A stretch of DNA of 9,428 bases from Gammaproteobacteria bacterium (GCA_030632625.1 DAOVUK010000082.1:1-9428), one strand, 5' to 3'; positions 1 through 8,500 are shown, counted from the first letter of the stretch. Translations and numbers: made by a program. The notes: generated by a model from the letters alone, not told the origin.

Positions 1-25
1 CAATGAGCAATGAGCAATGAGCAAT
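1..25. repeat. 7-bp tandem repeat, unit CAATGAG, about 3.6 copies
   Basis: Three exact copies of CAATGAG (1-7, 8-14, 15-21) are followed by CAAT (22-25). The array may extend left of the window edge. Every unit contains an ATG, and because 7 is not a multiple of 3 each ATG lies in a different frame. The ATGs at 3 and 10 run into stops within the next few codons (TGA at 18-20, TAA at 25-27), and only the ATG at 17 opens the 133-codon gene. The array therefore overlaps the translation start of that gene. Confidence 0.85.
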
Positions 26-418
26 AAAAAAGCAGTCAGTGACTATTATAAAAAAATGCGTGCTAAAGGTTTTCAGAATTTATCATTCATTGTACACAAA
101 GATGATGTTGAAACTGTTAAGGCACTTGTCAATGAATTAAAGCAAAAGAGGTTATCAGTGATGATTATTACGCCAGAAGAAACAAAACAACGTTTAAAAG
201 TAATGAATCTATCCGATCAGCAGTTTCAACGAATTCACCATAAAGTTTATGAGACAGTAAACAAGCATATTGAATACTTAAAAGACATACAAAAATATCA
301 AGAAAACAAAAATAACTATGTAGTAGCAAAACGAATAAAATGTATTACAGAACTAATGAAAGACGGTATTAATAATGACAAGGCAATTATTCAATGTGTT
401 AATAAACACCCTTTTTAA
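17..418 (+). CDS. Small lysine-rich protein of unknown function with RHH-like N-terminus
   Basis: This is a 133-residue cytoplasmic-looking protein with no signal peptide or membrane segment. I do not recognise a named family. Residues 10-45 (YYKKMRAKGF, then a short strand LSFIVH, then DDVETVKALVNEL) have the look of a compact strand-helix segment. Similar segments occur in ribbon-helix-helix antitoxin or plasmid-type DNA-binding proteins, where a basic stretch precedes the beta strand. The remainder (residues 53-125) is mostly helical and very rich in Lys, Gln and Asn. The start at 17 is the first ATG after an in-frame stop (TGA at 11-13). No clear Shine-Dalgarno is visible because the start lies inside the CAATGAG repeats and the upstream sequence is cut off. 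Base composition is much more AT-rich than in the nitrate and PEPCK genes, which suggests acquired DNA. The DNA-binding role is inference only. The next gene is 72 bp downstream on the same strand. Confidence 0.6.
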   Translation: MSNKKAVSDYYKKMRAKGFQNLSFIVHKDDVETVKALVNELKQKRLSVMIITPEETKQRLKVMNLSDQQFQRIHHKVYETVNKHIEYLKDIQKYQENKNNYVVAKRIKCITELMKDGINNDKAIIQCVNKHPF

Positions 419-431
419 AATGATTATCGAG

Positions 432-447
432 TTTACGTTTTCGTAAA
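432..447. other. Small hairpin between the two AT-rich genes
   Basis: TTTACG (432-437), loop TTTT, CGTAAA (442-447) form a perfect 6-bp stem just after the stop of the 133-residue gene. It is followed by AT-rich sequence without a clean U-tract, so it could be a weak terminator or just a chance dyad. Confidence 0.25.
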
Positions 448-476
448 TAATTAATTCACTAACAATCAATTATGAT

Positions 477-481
477 AGGAG
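477..481 (+). promoter_or_regulatory. Ribosome binding site of the GIY-YIG-like gene
   Basis: AGGAG lies nine bases before the ATG at 491, which fixes this start. It is the clearest Shine-Dalgarno among the larger genes of the window. Confidence 0.7.
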
Positions 482-490
482 TAATCACGA

Positions 491-898
491 ATGACAGTTC
501 AGGTTAACTCTGGATTTTATATTGTTATTTTATCAAATGTTGAACCGATATCATCGCAACGAGGTGATCCACGCAACGAAGATACAGCAATTAAAGTCAA
601 CAAAGATAATGTAAAAGTCGGTAAGACGACAAACTTAGTTGTACGTGAAAAGCAATATCAGAAAACATTCGGAGCTAAACATGTTTCATTTCGAACTCTC
701 GCTATTGTTAAAGATATTGATGCAGTAGACAAACTAGTTAAAAAAGAGCTTAAATATTGGAGCATTGTAAACCCAAGCACTAACAAAAGAACAGAATGGA
801 TGCGAAACATAACACCAGATAAAGCGTTGTGGATGGTTCTTAAAACCCGCTTAAATCTGGCCGTTATTTGTACAATTTATCCATTTTACTGGGCCTAA
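491..898 (+). CDS. Small GIY-YIG-fold protein (T5orf172/MUG113-like)
   Basis: This 135-residue protein has the layout of a minimal GIY-YIG domain. Strand 1 is GFYIVILSN (residues 8-16), standing for the GIY part. After a loop, VKVGKTTN (41-48) stands for the YIG part. It is followed by a helix with the R-x3-Y pattern (R52, Y56 in VREKQY), a central strand (FRTLAIVK, 67-74), a helix with KKELKYW (84-90), and KRTEWM near residues 99-104, where E102 is placed like the metal-binding glutamate. Family members include homing endonucleases, phage T5orf172-type proteins and repair nucleases that cleave DNA with one metal ion. Nuclease activity here is inferred. The last ~20 residues are hydrophobic and not typical of the fold, so the C-terminus may be truncated or read into foreign sequence. 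The AT-rich composition matches the gene before it, and both probably belong to an accessory insertion. The family call is moderate. Confidence 0.55.
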   Translation: MTVQVNSGFYIVILSNVEPISSQRGDPRNEDTAIKVNKDNVKVGKTTNLVVREKQYQKTFGAKHVSFRTLAIVKDIDAVDKLVKKELKYWSIVNPSTNKRTEWMRNITPDKALWMVLKTRLNLAVICTIYPFYWA

Positions 899-929
899 AA
901 ATATGAATGTTCTGGGGTTATCAATGGCT

Positions 930-960
930 GCTTTTTGCAAGTACCTCTAAAAGCTTTATT
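930..960 (+). terminator. Possible weak terminator after the GIY-YIG gene
   Basis: GCTTTT (930-935) and AAAAGC (949-954) can pair around a 13-base loop and are followed by TTTATT on the plus strand. The stem is short and AT-rich, so this is a tentative call. The convergent narK-type gene has no better terminator in the 91-bp gap (899-989). Confidence 0.2.
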
Positions 961-970
961 AATCATACCC

Positions 971-988
971 AAACCGTAAACCGTAAAC
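971..988. repeat. 7-bp tandem repeat, unit AAACCGT, about 2.6 copies
   Basis: AAACCGT at 971-977 and 978-984 is followed by AAAC at 985-988. It lies immediately downstream of the narK-type stop codon (TAG on the minus strand, 990-992). It has the same period as the CAATGAG repeat at the window start. Confidence 0.7.
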
Positions 989-989
989 T

Positions 990-2468
990 CTAGTCCAGTT
1001 CAATCATTTCAACTGTACCATCAGGTAAAACTTCGGCCATATGCCCCCTGGGTTCTTCAATAAATTGAATAGCAACCAGTACAAAAAGTGCTGAGCCGGC
1101 GATAGTTAAAAAGAATATTTGCGGTGACACAAAAGAGAGTACGGTGAGAAATAATACTGCACCTACATTACCATAAGCGCCGACCATACCGGCAATCTGA
1201 CCGGTCATTCTGCGTTTAATCAGGGGAACCATGGCAAACACAGCGCCTTCACCGGCCTGAACAAAGAAAGAACACATCATGGTGACGGCAACTGCAAGGA
1301 ATAATGACCAGCTGGATTCAATCTGACTCATGATCAAGTAACCAGCGATCAGTCCTAATAAGAAAATAGTCAGTGATTTTTTGCGGCCATATTTGTCACT
1401 GATGAGTCCGCCGCCAGGCCGGGCGATTAAATTCATAAAAGCAAAACCCGAAGCCAGTAAACCCGCCATTACTGCGGTGACGCCATGGCTTTCACTAAAA
1501 GTATCATAGAAAAACAGCGGCAGCATGGAAACAACGGCTAACTCAGAACCGAAAGTCACCATATAGGCCAAATCTAAAATAGCTACCTGTTTGAATTTAT
1601 AACGGTGAATTTCAGGTACTTCTTGTTTTAAGTGCTCATTATTAATGTGAAATATTTTGTAAACATTATACAGAAATAAAGCACCAATCCCTGCATAAAT
1701 CATATTAGCCGTGTTAGCTTCAAGTAAGCTGACGCCGGCAGGTGAAAGTTTCCAGGTGAGCAGGGATAATGTCGCATACATTGGAATAGACATCAGAATA
1801 TAGAAATACAAATCACCTTTAGAGGTTACTTCCATGGCACCCATACGCTTGGGCTTAAAATAAGTCGAGCCTTTGGGTGTATCGGTGACACTAAAGAAAT
1901 AGATAACAGCATAGATCAGAGCAACGACACCGGTCAGAGCAACGGCATAGCGCCAGCCATCTTCACCGCCAAAAGCCAGTGCGATAGTCGGTAAACTCAT
2001 TGCCGCCGCTGCAGAACCAAAGTTACCCCAGCCGCCATAAATACCTTCAGCTACGCCAACCTGTTTAGCCGGGAACCATTCGCCCATCATACGGATACCA
2101 ATAACAAATCCGGCACCCACAAAACCCAGTAAAAAACGCGCCAGTGCTAATTGTTCAAATGTGTCGGCAAAGGCAAACATAAAGCAGGGGATACTGCCCA
2201 GGGATAATAATGTTGCGAAGGTTCGTTTAGGGCCGAATTTATCGACCAGCATGCCGATAATAATGCGCGCAGGAATGGTCAGAGCAACATTGAGGATCAG
2301 CAGGGTTTTAATTTGCTCAGAGGTCAGCCCCAGGGTTTCTTTTATGGCAATTAATAGAGGAGCATGATTAAACCAGACAAGAAAGCTGATAAAAAAAGCA
2401 ACCCAGGTTAAATGTAAAATTTTGGTTTTGCCGCTAAAGGAAAACAAATTGAGTTTACTATCGGACAT
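990..2468 (-). CDS. narK: Nitrate/nitrite transporter, NNP family of MFS (NarK type)
   Basis: This is an inner-membrane secondary transporter of 492 residues, close to the usual NarK/NasA-transporter length, with about 12 hydrophobic helices. It would import nitrate by proton symport or exchange nitrate and nitrite. Visible hallmarks are the MFS loop motif [12 protein letters not shown] (72-83), a helix-2 arginine in PARIIIG (R68) that is placed like a nitrate-binding Arg, the nitrate signature GGWGNFGS (145-152), the second-half motif [16 protein letters not shown] (349-364) with R350 as the partner arginine, and the second nitrate signature GAYGNVGA (430-437). The ATG at 2468 is preceded by a weak AGAG about 9-12 bases upstream. 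The gene is transcribed divergently from nasA, which together with the NtrC/sigma-54 signals points to an assimilatory role rather than respiratory nitrite export. The exact narK subgroup and direction of transport are not resolved. Confidence 0.9.
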   Translation of the reverse strand: MSDSKLNLFSFSGKTKILHLTWVAFFISFLVWFNHAPLLIAIKETLGLTSEQIKTLLILNVALTIPARIIIGMLVDKFGPKRTFATLLSLGSIPCFMFAFADTFEQLALARFLLGFVGAGFVIGIRMMGEWFPAKQVGVAEGIYGGWGNFGSAAAAMSLPTIALAFGGEDGWRYAVALTGVVALIYAVIYFFSVTDTPKGSTYFKPKRMGAMEVTSKGDLYFYILMSIPMYATLSLLTWKLSPAGVSLLEANTANMIYAGIGALFLYNVYKIFHINNEHLKQEVPEIHRYKFKQVAILDLAYMVTFGSELAVVSMLPLFFYDTFSESHGVTAVMAGLLASGFAFMNLIARPGGGLISDKYGRKKSLTIFLLGLIAGYLIMSQIESSWSLFLAVAVTMMCSFFVQAGEGAVFAMVPLIKRRMTGQIAGMVGAYGNVGAVLFLTVLSFVSPQIFFLTIAGSALFVLVAIQFIEEPRGHMAEVLPDGTVEMIELD

Positions 2469-2507
2469 AGTGATAATCTCTGTATAAAATTTAAGAATAC
2501 AATCAAT

Positions 2508-2525
2508 TAAGCATTAATCAGGCCA
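2508..2525 (-). promoter_or_regulatory. Sigma-54 (-24/-12) promoter for narK
   Basis: The minus strand reads TGGCCTGATTAATGCTTA. Compared with the consensus TGGCACG-N4-TTGCW, it keeps the invariant GG and GC with exactly 10 bases between them, plus C, G, the TGC core and the final W. Transcription would start near 2499, about 30 bases before the narK ATG. A near-consensus NtrC box is centred about 98 bp upstream of that start, a usual enhancer distance. Confidence 0.6.
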
Positions 2526-2565
2526 TATTTGTTAATTATATGAAAAATATAAAACAATTTTATTG

Positions 2566-2571
2566 TATAAT
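2566..2571 (+). promoter_or_regulatory. Possible sigma-70 -10 box (TATAAT) facing nasA
   Basis: An exact TATAAT sits in very AT-rich DNA and overlaps the dyad ACAAT-TTT-ATTGT (2554-2566). No convincing -35 hexamer lies 16-18 bases upstream. The distance to the nasA start is about 160 bases. It may be a weak secondary promoter or chance. Confidence 0.2.
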
Positions 2572-2588
2572 TTTTACAGAATAAAGTA

Positions 2589-2605
2589 TGCACAATATTG
2601 GTGCG
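2589..2605. promoter_or_regulatory. NtrC binding site (nitrogen-regulation enhancer)
   Basis: TGCACAATATTGGTGCG matches the enteric NtrC consensus TGCACTAAAATGGTGCA at 13 of 17 positions. The conserved outer blocks TGCAC and TGGTGC are both intact and correctly spaced. A second exact half-site, TGGTGCA, occurs at 2642-2648, about four helical turns away. The site lies in the divergent narK-nasA gap, where it could serve both genes. NtrC~P normally activates sigma-54 promoters when nitrogen is limiting. Confidence 0.6.
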
Positions 2606-2643
2606 CAGATATTGGTCTTTTTGTGTGTGTCGATTAAGCTATG

Positions 2644-2659
2644 GTGCAATAAATTTGCA
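2644..2659 (+). promoter_or_regulatory. Degenerate sigma-54 promoter candidate for nasA
   Basis: GTGCAATAAATTTGCA has a perfect -12 element (TTGCA, 2655-2659) and correct spacing, but the -24 element is poor: TG replaces the invariant GG. It overlaps the dyad TGCAA-TAAAT-TTGCA (2645-2659) and the NtrC half-site at 2642-2648. Transcription would start near 2670. This is much weaker than the narK promoter, so nasA may use another promoter. Confidence 0.25.
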
Positions 2660-2732
2660 ATTGAATTCCGGCTTGAGCTTCGATGATAATTCGTTTAAAG
2701 TTCATTAGTCATTTCTTATTTTGGACTTTTTA

Positions 2733-5498
2733 ATGTCATTAATTAAACCCTCTTTTTCTCATATTACTCAAATAAATAGTACTCAAAGAAATAGTACTCA
2801 ATTAAAAGCTGAGATAAAAAATATCCAACAGACCACCTGTCCGTATTGCGGGGTTGGTTGCGGGGTGATCACTGCTGTTGATCAATACGGTGTCGTTACC
2901 GTTAAAGGTGATAAAGAGCATCCCGCTAATTTAGGCAAGCTGTGTTCCAAAGGGACGGCCCTGGGAGAAACGGTTGCTCTACATGAGAGACTATTGTATC
3001 CGGAAATCATGGGTGAACAGGTCAGCTGGGAGCAGGCCATAGCAACGGCTGCCGGTCGTTTTAAAGACATCATTGCCGAGCATGGTGCTGATTCAGTGGC
3101 CTTCTATGTTTCCGGACAACTGCTGACAGAAGACTATTATATTGCTAATAAATTGATCAAGGGTTTTATTGGTTCAGCTAATATTGATACCAATTCACGC
3201 CTGTGTATGTCATCGGCAGTGGCGGCTTATAAGAGAGCCTTTGGTGAAGATATAGTCCCTGGTAACTATGAAGATTTAGAAAAAGCAAAACTGATTGTGC
3301 TTACCGGTAGTAATACCGCCTGGTGTCATCCGGTTATTTATCAACGAATTGCCAAAGCAAAAAAAATCAATCCGGATTTACAAATTATCACTATTGATCC
3401 GCGTACTACTCAGACGACCAGTATTGCTGATTTACATTTGCCGATTAAGCCCGGAATGGATAGTGTTTTATTTAATGGCTTACTGGTCTGGTTACAGCGC
3501 AATGGTGAAGCCAATAGTCTGTATCTGGATAACTTCACCCGTGGTCATGAACAAGCACTCGAAGCGGCAATAAGCAGTGCCCCTACTCTTGATTCCGTGG
3601 CTGAACAATGTCAACTGTCCATAGTCGATGTGGAAAAATTTTATCGTCTGTTTGCCCGAACAGAACGAACGGTGACGGTTTTTTCTCAGGGAATAAACCA
3701 GTCCAGCAGCGGTACTGATAAGATTAATGCGATTATTAATTGTCATCTGCTGACAGGACGCATAGGACGGCCTGGAATGGGGCCATTCTCATTAACCGGG
3801 CAACCCAATGCAATGGGCGGGCGTGAAGTCGGGGGCTTAGCTAATCAGCTGGCTGCTCATATGGAGATTGCTTCGCAACAGCATCGGGAATTAGTTCAGG
3901 AATTTTGGCATTCACCAATGATACCTGAATTTGAAGGACTTAAAGCCGTTGATCTCTTTGATGCTGTTGCCGCTGGACAGATCAAGGCGATATGGATTAT
4001 GGCCACTAATCCTGTGGTGAGCATGCCTAATGCTGATAAAGTAAAAAAGGCATTGCAAAACTGTCCTTTAGTCATTGTGTCTGATTGTGTGCAGCAGACT
4101 GATACCAGTAAACTCGCGCATATCAATTTTCCGGCAACAACCTGGGGAGAACGTGATGGTACTGTGACTAATTCAGAACGCCGCATTTCACGGCAACGGC
4201 CATTTTTACAAGCCCCGGGTTTAGCACAGCCGGATTGGTGGATTATAAATGAATTTGCCAGACAAATGGGTTTTGCAGAGGATTTTAACTATCATTGTGC
4301 CGCGGATATTTTTCGTGAACATGCGCAATTATCAGGCTATAAAAACAATAATGATCGCTTATTTGATATTTCTGCACTGGCTGAGATAAGCAATAGTGAA
4401 TATGACAACATGTCTCCTATACAATGGCCGGTTACCGCTGAAAGTCCTCAGGGAACTGCCAGGGTGCTGGTAGATGGTCAGTTTTATACTCAGGATAAAA
4501 AAGCACGTTTTATTCCTGTTATTTCTCAGCCGCCAAAAAAGCAACCGAATAAATCCTACCCCTTTGTACTTAACACCGGCCGGGTACGTGATCATTGGCA
4601 TACCATGACCAGAACGGGTATGTCACCGCGTCTGTCATCTCATACGATTGAATCCTATGTGGAAATTCATCCTGATGATGCCAGAAAGAAGGGTGTAAGT
4701 GATGGTGAACTGATTACAATTTCTAGTCCTAATCCTGATAATACTATTAATGAAAGCGAGCAGGAAGAGAAAGAAATTTTACTCAGAGTGCGTGTCAGTG
4801 ATAAGCAGCGCTCAGGCAGTTTATTTGTCCCCATGCATTGGAATGATCAGTTTTGCAGCCAGGCCAGAGTAGGCACACTGATTGACGCAGTAGTTGACCC
4901 GATTTCCGGACAACCTGAATCGAAACATGGGATTGCTAAAATTAAAAGCTGCCAGGCCAACTGGTATGGTTTTATGATCACCCGTCGCAGGCCGGAATTA
5001 AAATTTTCAAACTACTGGTCTCGTTCCAGAGGTAAAGGTTACTGGCGCTATGAACTGGCAGGGCTTAAAGCCCCGCAAGACTGGTCAGAACATGCGCATA
5101 AGTTGTTGGGTCATAGTGTTGAAAATGAAAACTGGCTGGAATTTTATGATAAAAATCGCAATCATTATCGTGCTGTGAGGATGTCAGGCAAGCGTTTAGA
5201 CAGTTGTTTATTTATTTACCCTGATATCAACTTGCCGCCACGTGACTGGTTAATCAGTTTGTTTCATAAACAGGAAATTACTCAGCAGGAGCGAAATAAT
5301 CTGTTGAGAGGTGAGGCGCCGGGTGATCAGGAAGATACGGGTAAAATTATCTGCGCCTGTTTTAATGTGGGTGAAAAAACCATTAATGAGGCAATTAAGA
5401 AACACGGCTTGAAGAGTGTCGATGCCATTGGCGAGCAGTTAAAAGCGGGTACTAATTGTGGTTCATGCAAACCGGAACTGGCGGAATTATTAAGATAA
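2733..5498 (+). CDS. nasA: Assimilatory nitrate reductase catalytic subunit with C-terminal BFD-like [2Fe-2S] domain
   Basis: This cytoplasmic molybdoenzyme reduces nitrate to nitrite for nitrogen assimilation. Residue numbers are from the ATG at 2733 (921 aa). The N-terminal [4Fe-4S] motif is CPYCGVGC with C36, C39, C43 and C71 (GKLCSKG). The predicted Mo-ligating cysteine is C158 in SRLCMSS. Mo-bisMGD-binding signatures are LTGQPNAMGGREVGG in the middle and GRVRDHWHTMTRTG before the C-terminal molybdopterin domain. After a ~110-residue linker comes a BFD-like domain (CAC at 874-876, C-x2-C at 909 and 912) that adds a [2Fe-2S] cluster, as in Klebsiella-type NasA. There is no Tat signal, which separates it from periplasmic NapA. 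A TTG at 2721 in frame would add four residues; I prefer the ATG, though neither has a good Shine-Dalgarno. The ~30 residues before the Fe-S motif are unusually long and include a repeat. The electron donor subunit and nitrite reductase are not in this window. Confidence 0.93.
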   Translation: MSLIKPSFSHITQINSTQRNSTQLKAEIKNIQQTTCPYCGVGCGVITAVDQYGVVTVKGDKEHPANLGKLCSKGTALGETVALHERLLYPEIMGEQVSWEQAIATAAGRFKDIIAEHGADSVAFYVSGQLLTEDYYIANKLIKGFIGSANIDTNSRLCMSSAVAAYKRAFGEDIVPGNYEDLEKAKLIVLTGSNTAWCHPVIYQRIAKAKKINPDLQIITIDPRTTQTTSIADLHLPIKPGMDSVLFNGLLVWLQRNGEANSLYLDNFTRGHEQALEAAISSAPTLDSVAEQCQLSIVDVEKFYRLFARTERTVTVFSQGINQSSSGTDKINAIINCHLLTGRIGRPGMGPFSLTGQPNAMGGREVGGLANQLAAHMEIASQQHRELVQEFWHSPMIPEFEGLKAVDLFDAVAAGQIKAIWIMATNPVVSMPNADKVKKALQNCPLVIVSDCVQQTDTSKLAHINFPATTWGERDGTVTNSERRISRQRPFLQAPGLAQPDWWIINEFARQMGFAEDFNYHCAADIFREHAQLSGYKNNNDRLFDISALAEISNSEYDNMSPIQWPVTAESPQGTARVLVDGQFYTQDKKARFIPVISQPPKKQPNKSYPFVLNTGRVRDHWHTMTRTGMSPRLSSHTIESYVEIHPDDARKKGVSDGELITISSPNPDNTINESEQEEKEILLRVRVSDKQRSGSLFVPMHWNDQFCSQARVGTLIDAVVDPISGQPESKHGIAKIKSCQANWYGFMITRRRPELKFSNYWSRSRGKGYWRYELAGLKAPQDWSEHAHKLLGHSVENENWLEFYDKNRNHYRAVRMSGKRLDSCLFIYPDINLPPRDWLISLFHKQEITQQERNNLLRGEAPGDQEDTGKIICACFNVGEKTINEAIKKHGLKSVDAIGEQLKAGTNCGSCKPELAELLR
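2765..2801 (+). repeat. 15-bp-period repeat at the 5' end of nasA
   Basis: TACTCAA occurs at 2765-2771, 2780-2786 and 2795-2801 with an exact 15-base period. The last two copies share the longer block AAATAGTACTCAA (2774-2786 and 2789-2801). The period is a multiple of three, so it is read as repeated peptide (INSTQ then RNSTQ) and copy changes would keep frame. Confidence 0.8.
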
Positions 5499-5509
5499 AG
5501 CCTGGAAGT

Positions 5510-5554
5510 ATGAGTGAGTGTCCACCCATAAACGGATGAACACTCATTACTCAT
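5510..5554. terminator. Shared hairpin between convergent nasA and PPi-PEPCK genes
   Basis: The left arm ATGAGT-GAGTGT (5510-5521) pairs with the right arm ACACTC-ATT-ACTCAT (5540-5554), giving two 6-bp stems separated by a 3-base bulge, with possible TCC/GGA pairing inside the loop. It fills nearly the whole 57-bp spacer between the two stop codons, so it is well placed to stop transcription from both sides. Neither side has a clean U-tract, so it may act only weakly or as an mRNA-end stabiliser. The right arm read on the minus strand (ATGAGTAATGAGT) again has a 7-base period. Confidence 0.55.
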
Positions 5555-5555
5555 A

Positions 5556-8500
5556 TTACTCCATTGGATCAGCACCCAGTGTGCCAAGCAGCTCATCAAG
5601 ATAGGCTTTGTCTGAAACCTGTGCTAACTTCTCCTGGGCAATTTTAAGCTGGCCGGAGATTTTCAGGCGTTTGGCTTCCTCAGCATGACTATCTCGTTCA
5701 AGATAACTGGTCAGATAAGCAATATGACGTTTCCACAAAGTAATATCACGCTCTTGTTTGACTTCCAGACGTCTCTGGTACCAGTCAGATGAAAGCAGTG
5801 CATCACGCGTAAACATGGCTCTGATCTCTGGATGATGGGCATTTTTACCTTCATACTTGCCACTGGCCATAATATGCAACAGGGCTTTAAGAGGCGGACA
5901 TGCCTGTTCAATCGAGCCGTCATCAAGATAGTTCTGGGCAACTTTTTGCTGAGCTTCAACAATATTGTTAATGCCGTCAGCAAAATCATCCATACTCTGG
6001 GTTTCAGGACGCAGAATGCTTTCATCAAATACTGCAGAGGGATTATCAAAGATCTTACCAAAAAAGCCATGAACAAACAGATTGGTGATCCGGTAACCTA
6101 AACGACTGGCCAGGATAGTTTTGCCGTTGTGCTCAAAATCTTCCAGTTTTTCTAATTGCCCCTTATTGATTAAATAAGCAGGACGCCTCTTTTCAGGTTT
6201 TAACTGTGCCCATATCTCAGGAATAATCAAACTGATATCATGATTGACTCTGGTCTTTGGGCCGACATAACCGGCGGCACTGCTGAAGCCGGAATAGTCG
6301 GTCAGAATATAGGAAACCAGCGCATTATTGACATCAGCGGTTGGAAATAAAGCATTAAATGGCCCTTTGGTTAATGCCCCTTCAGAGCCGGCACCTGTGG
6401 TAGACGGTGATTTACCGGTCAGGCTGCAGATAAAGTCCATAAATAATTCAGGTAATTCCTGATAGTGAATAGGATTATAAACGGCTAAAGAGCGTATACC
6501 GGCTTCCGGGTCAGGCGGGTTGTTTCTACGACCCGTTAATACTGAATCTACAGGGAAACAAATGGTTTCATTGATAGGTGCCCGGCGGTGTAAACGGGCA
6601 CTGATTTCTGCCAGATATCTTTTAATGGGTGTGGCCAGGTCAGAACGCAATTGTAAATACCGTGGGTTTTTACTGGGTGCGCCATCAACCATTAATGGGT
6701 GAGCAGACGATACGGCAGATTTTCCATTGGCTAAACTATCTAATAATAAGTTGCGCATGGGCGGCGTGTACATATCAAATTCCACCTGATCTTCGCTCAG
6801 CTCTGTTAAGTCTTCAGGCGTCAGCGGCTGATAGTTTGCAAAGAAATTACCAGGCAAAGCCATTTCATATTCTGTTTGCTTATCAAAGCCTTTTATAATC
6901 GCATCATCGGGGCGCTGAAAAAGACGATATTCACAGTTTTTAACCAGCTTCACACACTCGTGTTTGTTTTTAGCCGGCATATTGATCAGTTTTTTAGCAG
7001 GCACAACCACCGAAGCACTGATATCATCTTCCATTTGCAGCTTTTCAGCGACCACATAATCCTGACGCATCTTATAGATGCGCCATGAGCCGTCAGTATC
7101 AAAACCAACGCGTAAATAGGACATAATAAGCTGTCTGTCCTGGTATTTTAATTCGTGACCCTGAACACCATCCACCATATCAACGGTAAAGTGTTTTTTC
7201 CAGTTGCTGCCCCATGACGGGCGATAGAAGCGCTTAATGACAAAAGCCAACGCTTTAATTGATTCCGGAATTGTTTCCAGCCAGGTATTATATTCAGGCG
7301 TAAATTTTTCTTCTGATGGTGTGAACATCTTGATCATAGAGCCTAAACTTCTTTCCATGCTCAAAGGTGAGCGGGGCGGCTTATCTGTATAATCCGGGGT
7401 AAATTCATCAAGATAACGGTGAGAATAATCATAGCTTATGATCTCATCCATTTTTTTCATGGCACTGTCAAGCTCGTTGACGAATAAGGGGCCGTAAATT
7501 ACCGCATCATCAACAGCTTTTGATATCTCTGACTTACCGCCGCCGGAAACAGTGCAGGGCTTGTGACAGAAGGTACCTTCTGCATCCGTACCGACTATGC
7601 GCCAGGAAGGTGCTTTGGGATGTTTTTCCATGGCGATTTTATAACCGCTGGGATGCATATAAATTTTGCCCGGCTTCAGCTTGATCATCTGCTGTCTGCC
7701 GTTATGAGTCCAGGTGACTTCCTGCTCATTAAGATCCATTTTCAGATTGGTTTCAGGCACATATAAGATTTCCGGGAAGTTTTTATCGACGGCATAACCT
7801 TCTTCCTGAAGCTCCATAAAATCGCCATATTTTTCAATGACGTCAGAAAATTTATAGTCGGTATTTTTGGTGCGTGTATCTTTGCCGAATTCTTCGCCAT
7901 GATTATGGCGGGGAAAAGCCAAAGCACCGCCGGAATGTTCTTCTTCAGCCAGACCAAACAGATTGGCTGAATAACTGAGCTGGGTTTTCACTTCTTTTTT
8001 ACAATAACCAAAATAGTTATCGGCAAGAATGGTGACAATAATACCCCGCTTATCTCTTGCGGTAATCTTGAATGGCTGCCCATTGTTGTAAAGATCATCT
8101 TCATTTTCCCAGCACATCTCATCACGTATCTGACGTTCAGTGGCATTATCAATGTGCGGTAAGCCCATATCCTTTTTCTTCATACGCACTAAATGAGGCG
8201 CTAAAATGACACAACCGGTATGACCGACCCAATGCTGAATGTCAAGTCCGGCATCATTATCAGATAAGCTGGGATTACCCGCATTGCCGAAAATACTTTC
8301 CACGAAATCTAAATTGCTGGTCAGAGTTCCCGGTGCAAAAAAGCGGATTTCCATTGTTTTTTCTGCTTCAAATCCGGGGATTTCAGGGCAGACAACCGGA
8401 CGCAGTAATAGTGAAGAAAAACTATGCGCCTGCTCTTTTTGTGCGGAGGTAAAAGGCAGGGTCATTAATGCTTCGGGTGGGTTAAGGGCTTCATGCAGTA

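Noticed and set aside
2501..2526. FNR-like or IHF-like site near narK (AATCAATTAAGCATTAATCA)
   Set aside because: The half-sites do not align with either consensus at the required spacing; the segment is better explained by the sigma-54 promoter.
2642..2659. TGGTGC...TTTGCA read as a sigma-54 promoter with intact GG and GC
   Set aside because: There are 12 bases between GG and GC instead of the strict 10. Only the shifted, degenerate alignment (2644-2659) has proper spacing, and it is listed at low confidence.
2765..2801. TACTCAA copies as NarL/NarP heptamer sites (6/7 match to TACYYMT)
   Set aside because: They are all in the same orientation with 15-bp period and lie inside the nasA reading frame; the 7-2-7 inverted arrangement is missing. 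A coding tandem repeat explains them better.
2882..4601. Minus- and plus-strand open frames inside nasA
   Set aside because: They overlap the well-supported nasA frame fully and have no protein-like motifs or start signals.
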